DNA from: Parabacteroides hominis
GTDB taxonomy: Bacteria; Bacteroidota; Bacteroidia; Bacteroidales; Tannerellaceae
Length of the DNA: 64,000 nt
NCBI RefSeq assembly: GCF_014287585.1
Contig: NZ_JACOOJ010000001.1
Coordinates: forward strand, 124,001 to 188,000
Direction: 5' to 3'
Shown here in pieces: positions 18,371 to 26,331 of the stretch; the first letter of the stretch is position 1, and each line of letters starts with the position of its first letter. The translations under genes were made by a program, and so were the position numbers. The notes under the pieces were generated by a model. That model did not search any database and had not been told where the DNA came from. It saw only the letters and a list, made by a program, of their open reading frames with translations.

Positions 18371-18650
18371 TTTTGTCACAAAAACAGTCGTCCCAACTTG
18401 GGAATACAGCTTTTTGTAACAAAAGTAGCCGTCCCAACTTGGGAATACAGCTTTTTGTAACAAAAGTAGCCGTCCCAACTTGGGAGGACTACTTTTTGTC
18501 ACAGAAGTGGTCGTCCCAACTTGGGACGAGTACTTTTTGTCACAGAAGTGGTCGTCCCAGCTTGGGACGGGCACTTTTTTTCTGAAAGTGGTCGTCCCAA
18601 GTTGGGACGGCTGTTTTTCGAGCCGAAAACTGCCATCCCGAACCGGGATC
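18371..18650. repeat. 41-bp-period tandem palindromic array
   Basis: Seven copies of a short palindrome (CGTCCCAACTTGGGACG and variants) start at 18389, 18430, 18471, 18512, 18553, 18593 and 18633, a period of 41, 41, 41, 41, 40 and 40. The spacer (CTTTTTGTCACAGAAGTGG type) is also conserved, so it is not CRISPR-like. The last copy (CCATCCCGAACCGGGATCGG) keeps the palindrome while changing sequence. It fills the gap between the convergent cvfB-like gene and fkp and could act as a multi-hairpin terminator. Confidence 0.9.
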
Positions 18651-18682
18651 GGCCTACGCGCATAGCAGAGCATCGCAACGGC

Positions 18683-21529
18683 TTACGACCGGCTCACCTG
18701 CAAACCTTTATCCGACAAGCTCATTTCAACAAAACGGGCATTGCCATTCTGCGGGTCGGCCGTGAGAAGGCGGCGGATCTGCAAAGAGGCTTCCGGGTCT
18801 TTGGCTACGATATAAAGGTAACCGCCTCCGCCGGCGCCGGGAAGTTTATAGCCCAGCGTGTAATCTTTGATGCGAGAGATAAGCCGTTCCACAGCAGGCG
18901 GATTTGTCCCGGCATCAAGTGCCTTGTTTTGTTCCCAACTTTTGCCGACCAACCGGCCATAAGAGGCGAAATCACCCCGAAGGATAGCCTCGTACATATC
19001 CAATGCATGCGCTTTCATTTCAGAGAGCAGACGAAGATGGGTACTGCTGTTCAAGAACATCCCGCGTACGATTTCAGCAAGGATATCCTTCGCCGTACGG
19101 GTAATCCCCGTGTAGTAAAGCAGGTGGCAAGCGCGATATTCGGGTTCGGTAAAAAGATATTCCGGCAGCCAGCGCACCGACGGGTTCTGGTGGAAGCCTT
19201 CGCCCGTCTGCAACAGTTTCAATCCATGCAACACGCCTCCGTACTGGTCTTGCCAGCCACCTCCGGTCGTGAGCAGTTGTTCGAGTATCAGAGTCCGGTT
19301 GCCAATCTCGTTCTTATCCCACGCCAAGCCGCAAAAATCCGACAATGCGCCCAATACCGTAGCCGCGAGGATCGAACTGGTTCCCAGACCGGAACCGGCA
19401 GGAATAGCAGCCAGCAACGTCACTTCCAACCCGCAGCCGAATGCTTTCAGTTGTTCTTCCAACGAAGCATAACGGCCTGCTGAAAATTCAGGCGCAAACC
19501 CGGCCAGAGCCAGTGCCGCCTTGGGGATAGAGAAAGGAGATCCGACTTTGTTAAAGTTACGCAGTTCGTCCCAAGTCGAGATGCTCTCCATCGCCCCGAT
19601 ATCGATGGAACGAAGAATGACACGATACTCGCGGGCCGGCTTCACGTAGACCTGCAAGGGAGGTTGGCCGTTCAATTCGATCGCCACGTTCACGACATTG
19701 CCACCGGCATACATGCAGTAAGGAGGCGTATCCGTCCACCCTCCTGCCAAATCGATACGCACGGGGCTGCGCCCCCAGACAATCTGGTCGCGATAGACAT
19801 TGAGGCGGGGCGACTGCTTCTCATCGGCAATCGTACTGATCAGTCCCTCGCGCAACAGGGAGAATGCCTGCTGTTGCTCCACCATGCCCCGGTCATCTCC
19901 CGAAAGTTGCAGGACACGGGCGCGAAACATATGGTCATGCACGCGCTTCATCAGCGGGGCTTCTGCCGGCAAAGCCTCAGGCAGCGCGATCCCTCCGGTA
20001 ACAAATTCGGAAGCGGCATCCGCCAGATCCAACTGATAGAAAATACTTTTATCATGATTGGCCGCAAGCATCGGCCAGTTTTTCTTCCTGAACGCTTCGC
20101 GCTGGGCAAACAGACGACGGAGATCCGCACAGTCGGAAAGCCTGTTTGCGGACATCTTTCCAGCCGCTTCCCACACCCTGCGCCCTTCATCCAGATGGGG
20201 TTCGGAGACCATCCAGCGCAGCACAATACCTAACTCATCCATACTCCGGCAGACAGGGAACAAGGCCGCATTCTGTATGTCGGCACACTCCGGCAGGCAA
20301 ACACCCCGTTCCGCAGCCCATTCCACAACGGGACGCCCCATGAAGAGCGTCGACTCATCCATCGTATTTCCTTTGAAAGGATCATTGAAACCGTACGGGC
20401 GTGCCACCCAGCCTTCGTCACCGGTAGGCACGACATCAATGCATACACCGGAAGGAATGTGCAACTCCCAATCGTTCACCGGAACCCCCGTAATTACATG
20501 CCGATCGGCAAGTATCCACCGTTTCCCCACAAAACTGTTTTCGATCCACAGCTCGGAATTGCCGGAAGTCAGCGGACAACAAACTTCGGCGTTCTGGACA
20601 AACATGGCAGGATGTGGTTTCACCTTGCGCTGCATGATCGCCCGCTGGTCACGTACAAGGTTCTGCACCGACAGCGTCGAGGAGATCAGTTCGCGGCTCG
20701 TACCATAATGATAAAACTCACCTCCCGGCAACGGCAGGATAGCAACGGTTAACGCATTCAACTCTTCGTCGGCTATACGAGGATGAGCTCCAAGAGCAAG
20801 ACCGAACTCGGAATACAGGTCGTATTCCTTCATCTGTTTTCCGTCCGGGTCGTAGGAATGTTTCATCAGCAGTTCCACCGCCCGGTCACTGAGCAGCCAG
20901 ACTCCTATATCCATCAGGAAAAGGTGCGTGCCCGCCAGTCGTCCCAACTCATCGAGAGTGGGTTTCTGAAGCATGAAATCGAGCTGGTCGGGAGACTTAC
21001 GGTCCGACACGAACACTCCGTGGCGAGTGGCAAGTGCGGGATCTACCCACAAGCCGTAACAAACAACATCGGCCTCAGGAATCTCCTGCAACGGCTCGCT
21101 GTTGCGCAAGTAAACGTCACCACTGGCAATCAGCGTATGCAGCGAATCCGGCGCTTTGCGCATGATCTCCTCATACAGCGGAAGCTGGAGCGAAAGGAGG
21201 TTTTGAGATAATTTCTGTCCCCTCGCCCACCTGAACACCGGGATGGGCGTCAATATCTTACCCGAAGGTGCGTACCCAGGTAAACGCCGGCTCTGCCCTC
21301 CGGCATGCAGTAATATCCGTTTTTCACACGCCAGCCATTCTCCGGTCGTCAACGTCCCGGCAGCATCGTCATCGCGGCGGCAAGCCTCAAGCAACCAAGT
21401 CGTTCCTCCGCCTGATCCCAGACGGGCGCCTACAGGGTCGGACGTACAAAACCAGTCTGCCGGATCGGCATTCGCTATCTCATGGAAACTGCCAACCAGG
21501 TTAGGCGGCAGCGACAATAATTTCTTCAT
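18683..21529 (-). CDS. fkp: Bifunctional fucokinase / fucose-1-phosphate guanylyltransferase
   Basis: 948 residues, matching the 949-residue Fkp of Bacteroides fragilis. The N-terminal pyrophosphorylase part carries LHAGGQSRRLPGYAPSGK near residue 74. The C-terminal GHMP kinase part carries PAGSGLGTSS at about 710, a GGGWQDQYGG segment near 755 and LPGAGGGGYLYIV near 897. The enzyme salvages L-fucose to GDP-fucose for capsule and glycoprotein fucosylation. It lies close to a capsule locus but is GC-rich, unlike it, so it looks like a core gene. The start at 21529 fits a -7 box at 21549-21556. Confidence 0.95.
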   Translation of the reverse strand: MKKLLSLPPNLVGSFHEIANADPADWFCTSDPVGARLGSGGGTTWLLEACRRDDDAAGTLTTGEWLACEKRILLHAGGQSRRLPGYAPSGKILTPIPVFRWARGQKLSQNLLSLQLPLYEEIMRKAPDSLHTLIASGDVYLRNSEPLQEIPEADVVCYGLWVDPALATRHGVFVSDRKSPDQLDFMLQKPTLDELGRLAGTHLFLMDIGVWLLSDRAVELLMKHSYDPDGKQMKEYDLYSEFGLALGAHPRIADEELNALTVAILPLPGGEFYHYGTSRELISSTLSVQNLVRDQRAIMQRKVKPHPAMFVQNAEVCCPLTSGNSELWIENSFVGKRWILADRHVITGVPVNDWELHIPSGVCIDVVPTGDEGWVARPYGFNDPFKGNTMDESTLFMGRPVVEWAAERGVCLPECADIQNAALFPVCRSMDELGIVLRWMVSEPHLDEGRRVWEAAGKMSANRLSDCADLRRLFAQREAFRKKNWPMLAANHDKSIFYQLDLADAASEFVTGGIALPEALPAEAPLMKRVHDHMFRARVLQLSGDDRGMVEQQQAFSLLREGLISTIADEKQSPRLNVYRDQIVWGRSPVRIDLAGGWTDTPPYCMYAGGNVVNVAIELNGQPPLQVYVKPAREYRVILRSIDIGAMESISTWDELRNFNKVGSPFSIPKAALALAGFAPEFSAGRYASLEEQLKAFGCGLEVTLLAAIPAGSGLGTSSILAATVLGALSDFCGLAWDKNEIGNRTLILEQLLTTGGGWQDQYGGVLHGLKLLQTGEGFHQNPSVRWLPEYLFTEPEYRACHLLYYTGITRTAKDILAEIVRGMFLNSSTHLRLLSEMKAHALDMYEAILRGDFASYGRLVGKSWEQNKALDAGTNPPAVERLISRIKDYTLGYKLPGAGGGGYLYIVAKDPEASLQIRRLLTADPQNGNARFVEMSLSDKGLQVSRS

Positions 21530-21548
21530 ATCTCACAATTCTTTCCGG

Positions 21549-21556
21549 CAAATGTA
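21549..21556 (-). promoter_or_regulatory. -7 box of fkp
   Basis: TACATTTG on the minus strand matches TAnnTTTG, 19 bases upstream of the fkp start. No clear -33 element. Confidence 0.5.
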
Positions 21557-21757
21557 CTCCTTTCCCCTTTCACTGCGTAAAATTTAATTTAATTTTCACT
21601 TTCAGAGGCTGTTTCGTTTAAATTATTATATCCACCTTTGTAGAGGGAATGCTCTCTTATAATCATACGACAATAAAAAAAGTTGGTAAATACTAATCCC
21701 GCCTTTTCATTTCTATTTCTGAAGTATCTTTAGTTATTCACTTAATATTCAGATGGT

Positions 21758-22381
21758 ATGATATACGGTTATGTAAGAGTCAGTACGGATAAACAGAGTA
21801 CTGAGAATCAACGTTTCGAGATTGAAAACTATTCAAAAGCGAAAGGTTTCCGTATCGAACGTTGGGTAGACGAAACAATCAGCGGAACAACAAATGTATC
21901 GGATCGCCAGCTCGGCAGACTATTAAAACAAATCCGTAAAGGTGACACACTTGTAACAACAGAACTATCAAGGCTTGGACGTAATTTGATGCAGGTCATG
22001 AGTTTCCTTCACCAGTGCATGGAACGGGACATCATCGTCCTTACAGTCAAAGAACGCTATGAATTAGGGAATAATATCAATAGTAAAATCCTGGCCTTCG
22101 CCTTTAGCCTGAGTGCAGAAATCGAACGTAACCTGATTTCGCAACGCACTCGCGAGGCACTTGCGCGTAAAAAAGCGGAAGGCACGAAACTCGGTCGTCC
22201 GAAAGGCAAAAAGACCATGCAGGTCAGGTTATCCGGAAAAGAAAATATCATCCGGAAAATGATCAATGAGAAATGTTCCATGAATGAAATCGCCGAGAAA
22301 TTCGGAGTAAACCGCCAAACTCTCCGCGATTTCCTCCGGGATACATTTCCGGACTGGAGGAAATATAGATATATTAAGTAA
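21758..22381 (+). CDS. Serine site-specific recombinase (resolvase/invertase, Mpi-like)
   Basis: 207 residues. The catalytic N-terminus MIYGYVRVSTDKQSTENQR holds the nucleophile Ser (residue 9) and the arginines of small serine recombinases. ELSRLGRNLMQVMSFLHQCM, and ISQRTREALARKKAEGTKLG at the junction, are typical of invertases and resolvases. A helix-turn-helix (SMNEIAEKFGVNRQTLRDFL) ends the protein. In Bacteroides fragilis the related invertase Mpi flips capsule promoters genome-wide. It stands alone 228 bases from fkp. No transposase or matching inverted repeats are visible beside it, so it probably acts at a distance. Confidence 0.85.
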   Translation: MIYGYVRVSTDKQSTENQRFEIENYSKAKGFRIERWVDETISGTTNVSDRQLGRLLKQIRKGDTLVTTELSRLGRNLMQVMSFLHQCMERDIIVLTVKERYELGNNINSKILAFAFSLSAEIERNLISQRTREALARKKAEGTKLGRPKGKKTMQVRLSGKENIIRKMINEKCSMNEIAEKFGVNRQTLRDFLRDTFPDWRKYRYIK

Positions 22382-22527
22382 TCGGACCTTCAGGGCTTTA
22401 ATTGTCTGAATGTTAATCTATGTAACCTTAATAAATTGTTTTTGAGGTAATTTATTATCAGTCAATACGGCATGTCCGACGGGGCGAGATGAACCGCATA
22501 CTAAACAATCCAATACTCCTGCACACT

Positions 22528-22555
22528 GTGCCACCAGTGTGCGGCAGGTTTTGTG
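22528..22555 (+). terminator. Hairpin downstream of the recombinase
   Basis: CCTGCACACT and AGTGTGCGGCAGG form a stem with a small bulge around GTGCCACC, followed by a T-containing tract (TTTTGTGT). A plausible intrinsic terminator although 150 bases past the stop codon. Confidence 0.5.
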
Positions 22556-22696
22556 TGCTTTATTCTTTCCTCCGGTAAAACGGATATTCCCTTTTCCACA
22601 CAGCTATGAACCACACGTCTCCCTTCCGGCTCCCCTCCGTTTCAAAATCTTTATTGAATATTATACTACAAATTAACTTATTAGAAATAATTGTTT

Positions 22697-22704
22697 TATC
22701 TTTG
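22697..22704 (+). promoter_or_regulatory. -7 box of ndk
   Basis: TATCTTTG lies 33 bases before the chosen ndk start, which supports that start over an upstream in-frame ATG at 22606. Confidence 0.55.
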
Positions 22705-22737
22705 GCAGATACGTCGAATCTTATAAACATAAACAGT

Positions 22738-23199
22738 ATGGAAAAGACACTTGTTATCCTGAAACCCTGTACCATTCAGCGAGGACTGATTGGGGAAATA
22801 ATCTCCCGCTTCGAGAGAAAGGGCTTGCAACTGGCAGGCATGAAAATGATCTGGCTGACAGATAAGATCCTCAGTGAACATTATGCACACCTGAAAGAAA
22901 AACCATTCTTCCAACGCATCAAAGACGCCATGTCGGTATGTCCCGTCATCGTATGCTGCTGGGAAGGGGTGGACGCCATACACGTCGTTCGCCAGTTGGC
23001 AGGTGCCACCAATGGAAGGAACGCACAGCCGGGAACGATCCGCGGCGACTTCAGCATGAGCGTACAGGAAAACATCGTGCATGCTTCCGATTCGCCCGAA
23101 ACGGCAGCCATCGAATTGAAACGTTTTTTCAATGACGACGAATTGTTCGACTACAAAATGAATAACTTGTTGGCTATCTATGCCAACGACGAGTTTTAA
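22738..23199 (+). CDS. ndk: Nucleoside diphosphate kinase
   Basis: 153 residues from ATG 22738 (MEKTLVILKPCTIQRGLIG). The active-site histidine is in ENIVHASDSPETA, and the nucleotide-binding lysine is in ILKP. The enzyme exchanges terminal phosphates among nucleoside di- and triphosphates. An in-frame upstream extension of 44 codons is rejected because it has no family similarity and precedes the -7 box. It is a monocistronic unit followed by a strong hairpin. Confidence 0.95.
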   Translation: MEKTLVILKPCTIQRGLIGEIISRFERKGLQLAGMKMIWLTDKILSEHYAHLKEKPFFQRIKDAMSVCPVIVCCWEGVDAIHVVRQLAGATNGRNAQPGTIRGDFSMSVQENIVHASDSPETAAIELKRFFNDDELFDYKMNNLLAIYANDEF

Positions 23200-23207
23200 A
23201 ACGTAAA

Positions 23208-23247
23208 AGAGCCGGAATGTATGGGAAATCCCTATACCTCCGGCTCT
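23208..23247 (+). terminator. Terminator of ndk
   Basis: AGAGCCGGA and TCCGGCTCT form a perfect 9-bp outer stem, with an inner GGG/CCC pair. It begins 9 bases after the ndk stop codon. Confidence 0.75.
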
Positions 23248-23411
23248 GATATTTTAGAACCTTTGCCCTATCCCTCCCGAACCGGACAAAACAACCTAAT
23301 TACTAATCTAAAAATCTAATACCATGAAAAAACACACTACGCTTATATAACCGGAGCGCCCGCCAAAAGGTTCACGGCGATTCCAATAATTGACAAAGAA
23401 ATCCGTTCCGG

Positions 23412-23442
23412 TTGTTTAATTCCCGAATTGCCGTTATATTTG
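23412..23442 (+). promoter_or_regulatory. Promoter of the DUF4494-yggS operon
   Basis: TTG at 23412-23414, a 20-base spacer, then TATATTTG at 23435-23442. Both elements and spacing match the Bacteroidetes primary-sigma promoter. The first gene starts 45 bases further on. Confidence 0.65.
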
Positions 23443-23487
23443 TACCTTGTTTAGAACAAGAATACAGACATTATAAAACGTATAAAT

Positions 23488-23994
23488 ATGCATAACTGGT
23501 TTGAATGCAAAGTCTCCTACGAAAAAGTCTTGGAGAATGGAATGCAAAAGAAAGTGACGGAACCTTATCTGGTAGACGCCTTGTCGTTCACGGAAGCGGA
23601 AGCCCGCATTATCGAAGAAATACGTCCCTTCATCTCCGGGGAGTTTACAGTGACAGACATCAAACGCGCCCGCTTGTCAGAGTTGTTCTTCAACGAAAAC
23701 GGCGACCGTTTCTATAAGATCAAAGTTTACTTCATCACCCTCGACGAAAAGAGCGGAGCCGAAAAGAAAACTGCCGCACAAATGCTGGCACAGGCGTCTA
23801 ACCTGAAAGATGCCATCGCCGTATTGGAAGACGGCATGAAGGGTACGCTTGCCGACTATACCATCGCATCCGTCGCAGAGACCCAGCTAATGGATGTCTT
23901 CCCCTTTGACGCCAACAGTGTCCCTGCGGAAAAGAAATCCGAGGAAGAACTGATTGCCGAACAGAAAAAACTGGCGGAAACAAGAGAAGCATGA
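23488..23994 (+). CDS. DUF4494 domain protein
   Basis: 168 residues, soluble and acidic, starting MHNWFECKVSYEKVLENGMQ, which is the recognisable start of the Bacteroidetes DUF4494 family. No catalytic motif is evident. It overlaps the next gene by 4 bases (ATGA), so it is translationally coupled to the YggS-type protein. Function unknown. Confidence 0.8.
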   Translation: MHNWFECKVSYEKVLENGMQKKVTEPYLVDALSFTEAEARIIEEIRPFISGEFTVTDIKRARLSELFFNENGDRFYKIKVYFITLDEKSGAEKKTAAQMLAQASNLKDAIAVLEDGMKGTLADYTIASVAETQLMDVFPFDANSVPAEKKSEEELIAEQKKLAETREA

Positions 23995-24659
23995 GCATCA
24001 CCGAGAATATAACAAGACTGAAAGCATCGCTGCCGGCAGGTGTCACGCTGGTGGCGGTCTCCAAGTTCCATCCCGCCGAGGCTTTGCAGGAAGCCTACAA
24101 CGCCGGACAACGTGTATTCGGTGAAAGCAGGGCCCAAGAACTGACAGCTAAACAAAAAGTCTTGCCCGGTGACATCGAATGGCATTTTATCGGTCCATTG
24201 CAAAGCAACAAGGTGAAAGATATCGCCCCGTTCATCCACACGATACACAGCATTGACTCACTGAAACTTTTGCAGGAGGTCAACAAGCAAGCGGCCAAAC
24301 ATGACCGTATCGTCCGTGTCCTGATAGAGATACATGTCGCACAGGAAGAAGCCAAGCATGGTTTCAGCCCCGACGAATGCCGTGAACTGCTGCACAGTTT
24401 GTCGACCGATGCCCTTCCCAACATCCGGATATGCGGACTGATGGGGATGGCGACAAACACTGACGACACTGCGCAGATCCAAGATGAGTTCCATAAGATC
24501 CATGAACTTTTCACTGAACTGAAAAACTCGGTATTCAAGAGTGACGAATATTTTTGCGAATTATCGATGGGAATGAGCCATGACTACCCGATCGCCATCA
24601 GCGAAGGCAGTACGATGATACGCATAGGAACCAGCATTTTCGGAGAACGGGAATATTGA
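23991..24659 (+). CDS. YggS-family pyridoxal-phosphate-binding protein
   Basis: 222 residues of the alanine-racemase-fold PLP homeostasis family. The PLP lysine is in LVAVSKFHPAE (about residue 24), followed by FGESRAQELTAKQ, WHFIGPLQSNKVKD and the C-terminal ELSMGMSHDYPIAISEGSTM. Members bind PLP and influence its cellular balance; no enzyme reaction is proven. The start codon overlaps the DUF4494 stop. Confidence 0.93.
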   Translation: MSITENITRLKASLPAGVTLVAVSKFHPAEALQEAYNAGQRVFGESRAQELTAKQKVLPGDIEWHFIGPLQSNKVKDIAPFIHTIHSIDSLKLLQEVNKQAAKHDRIVRVLIEIHVAQEEAKHGFSPDECRELLHSLSTDALPNIRICGLMGMATNTDDTAQIQDEFHKIHELFTELKNSVFKSDEYFCELSMGMSHDYPIAISEGSTMIRIGTSIFGEREY

Positions 24660-24709
24660 GTTTTAACCATTTTAAAGAGCAAGAATGGATAAGGTAGAAA
24701 ATAATTCTC

Positions 24710-24717
24710 TATTTTTG
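24710..24717 (+). promoter_or_regulatory. -7 box of the DHOD-like gene
   Basis: TATTTTTG matches TAnnTTTG. Its predicted transcript start near 24724 rules out the in-frame TTG at 24724 and supports ATG 24745. Confidence 0.55.
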
Positions 24718-24744
24718 TAATCGTTGAACATAATTGAATCTGAC

Positions 24745-25722
24745 ATGATTGACATTAAAACACAATATGCGGGCCTGACACTTCGTAACCCGCTTATCGT
24801 CGGAAGTTCCGGTTTGACAAACAACGCGGAACGAAATAAGGAATTTGAAAAAGCCGGTGCCGGTGCGATCGTGCTGAAATCACTCTTCGAAGAGCAGATT
24901 GAAATGCAAAGCGACGTACTGATGCAGGATTCGGACTATCCCGAAGCCGCCGATTACATACGTGGCTATGTAAAAGCAAACCAGATAAACGGCTATCTGG
25001 AACTGATCCAGAAGACGAAAGAACTATGCACCATCCCGGTTATCGCAAGTATCAACTGCTATAAATCGGATGCGTGGATAGAATTTGCCCGCCAGATCGA
25101 ATTGGCAGGAGCAGATGCCTTGGAACTGAACGTGTTCTTCCTGGAAACAGACCTCACATACAGCAGCGAAAACATGCGCGACTTGTATGTCAGTATTATC
25201 CGTAAAGTGAAAGAAACGGTTTCGATCCCTGTCATGATCAAAATGAGCAAAATGGTCGGTAACATTCCGGCTGTCGCCCATACGCTGACTGTAAACGGAG
25301 CGGACGGAATCGTCCTCTTCAACCGTTTTTACCAACCGGATATCGACATCAACAATATGCAAATCGTCTCAGGCAACGTCTTCAGTAACCATTCCGACTT
25401 GAGTGACACGCTTCGCTGGACAGCAATCGTTTCAGGCAAGATACCCGGAATCAGTATCGCTTCCTCTACCGGAGTGCACGATTGGGAAGATGTTATCAAA
25501 TGTTTGCTCGCGGGAGCCGATGCCGTACAAATGTGTAGTGCCGTCTATACACACGGGGCAGAAATTATCACGCAGGTGCTTACCTGTATCGAAGAATGGA
25601 TGCACCAGGCACATTACCAGTCGCTTGACCAGTTCAAAGGCAAACTGAACTATGCCAACATCCCCAATCCGGCGATGTATGAACGCTCGCAGTTCATGAA
25701 GTACTTCTCCAACAGAGATTAA
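24745..25722 (+). CDS. Dihydroorotate-dehydrogenase-like FMN protein
   Basis: 325 residues from ATG 24745 (MIDIKTQYAGLTLRNPLIVG). The early NPLIVGSSGLTN and the phosphate-binding C-terminal part (ISIASSTGVHDWEDVIKCLL) are those of the FMN-binding DHOD superfamily. Lysine in KMSKMVGNIP and Asn in ASINCY fit cofactor contacts. Annotated homologues in Bacteroidetes are called DHOD-like; no other pyr gene is nearby, so the pyrimidine role is not established. A single-gene unit. Confidence 0.85.
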   Translation: MIDIKTQYAGLTLRNPLIVGSSGLTNNAERNKEFEKAGAGAIVLKSLFEEQIEMQSDVLMQDSDYPEAADYIRGYVKANQINGYLELIQKTKELCTIPVIASINCYKSDAWIEFARQIELAGADALELNVFFLETDLTYSSENMRDLYVSIIRKVKETVSIPVMIKMSKMVGNIPAVAHTLTVNGADGIVLFNRFYQPDIDINNMQIVSGNVFSNHSDLSDTLRWTAIVSGKIPGISIASSTGVHDWEDVIKCLLAGADAVQMCSAVYTHGAEIITQVLTCIEEWMHQAHYQSLDQFKGKLNYANIPNPAMYERSQFMKYFSNRD

Positions 25723-25759
25723 ACAAACCATACTCCGTCGTCCGACGAAAATTATTTTA

Positions 25760-25820
25760 AAAGGATGCATGCTATTTTCTGAAAGCATGCATCCTTTTAC
25801 TTTAAAGCATGCACCCTCTT
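25760..25820. repeat. Inverted plus 22-bp direct repeat
   Basis: AAAAGGATGCATGC (25760-25773) and its complement GCATGCATCCTTTT (25785-25798) form a 14-bp stem with an 11-base loop and T-rich end, a likely terminator. The right arm is repeated 22 bases later as AAAGCATGCACCCTC (25804 on), so the element is also a short tandem array. Confidence 0.75.
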
Positions 25821-25868
25821 CATCGAAAATATTTTCCACTAAACACTATTTGCATTGAAAATAATATA

Positions 25869-25876
25869 TATCTTTG
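25869..25876 (+). promoter_or_regulatory. -7 box of the MarR-like gene
   Basis: TATCTTTG, 24 bases before the start codon. A TTTG at 25849-25852 is upstream but its 16-base spacing is shorter than usual. Confidence 0.55.
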
Positions 25877-25900
25877 TACCCATCAACAACATAGAAGAAT

Positions 25901-26266
25901 ATGGAATCAATTTGTGCAATCAAAGATATATATAAAACTTTATATCAGTTCGAGAAAGCCTTTACGGAAGTACACGATATTACGATCAACGAGGCCATGC
26001 TGCTCTGCTGCCTGAAAGACGGAGAAACAAAATCCGCAGGTATGATCTGCGAATATATAGGTCTGTCCAACTCACGTGTTTCAAAAGTGATCACAACCGT
26101 AGAGAATAAAGGCTATATCCGCCGCAACATCAACAAAAACGATAAACGGCAGATGTTTTTCTCCCTCACTCCTGGCGGAAAAGAGAAAATACAGCAGATG
26201 ATGAATGCAGAACTACGTTTCGACGGATTGTTCGAGAAACTGAAAACTTGTATGGAAAAAGGTTGA
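25901..26266 (+). CDS. MarR-like winged-helix regulator
   Basis: 121 residues. AGMICEYIGLSNSRVSKVIT is the recognition-helix region and NKGYIRRNINKNDKRQMFFS is the wing characteristic of MarR proteins. It lies 65 bases upstream of the reductase gene on the same strand and probably controls it. Two cysteines (about residues 35-36, LLCCLKD) could sense thiol state, which would suit a neighbour that handles disulfides and persulfides; this is inference. Confidence 0.8.
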   Translation: MESICAIKDIYKTLYQFEKAFTEVHDITINEAMLLCCLKDGETKSAGMICEYIGLSNSRVSKVITTVENKGYIRRNINKNDKRQMFFSLTPGGKEKIQQMMNAELRFDGLFEKLKTCMEKG

Positions 26267-26331
26267 ACCCCTTTTTTACTCTAATATTTTCTATTAGCAA
26301 ATATGTATAATACAAATAAAAATTTCACAAC

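Larger units (their letters stand above)
22382..22737. other. Gene-free stretch between recombinase and ndk
   Basis: About 355 bases with no credible gene. It holds a hairpin after the recombinase (22528-22555) and the -7 box of ndk (22697-22704). A short frame running leftward across 22775-22560 has no features of a protein family. Confidence 0.5.

Noticed and set aside
18371..18650. CRISPR array
   Set aside because: The intervals between the palindromes are themselves repeated, are too short and similar for spacers, and no cas gene is present.
18284..18673. Reading frames on both strands through the 18.4-kb region with repeated VPTW/SQVGTT-like residues
   Set aside because: They are translations of the 41-bp array; the period is not a multiple of 3, so frames survive by chance and there is no start-site signal.
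22560..22775. Leftward 71-codon frame before ndk
   Set aside because: It runs antisense across the ndk promoter and start, lacks a start signal and resembles no family.
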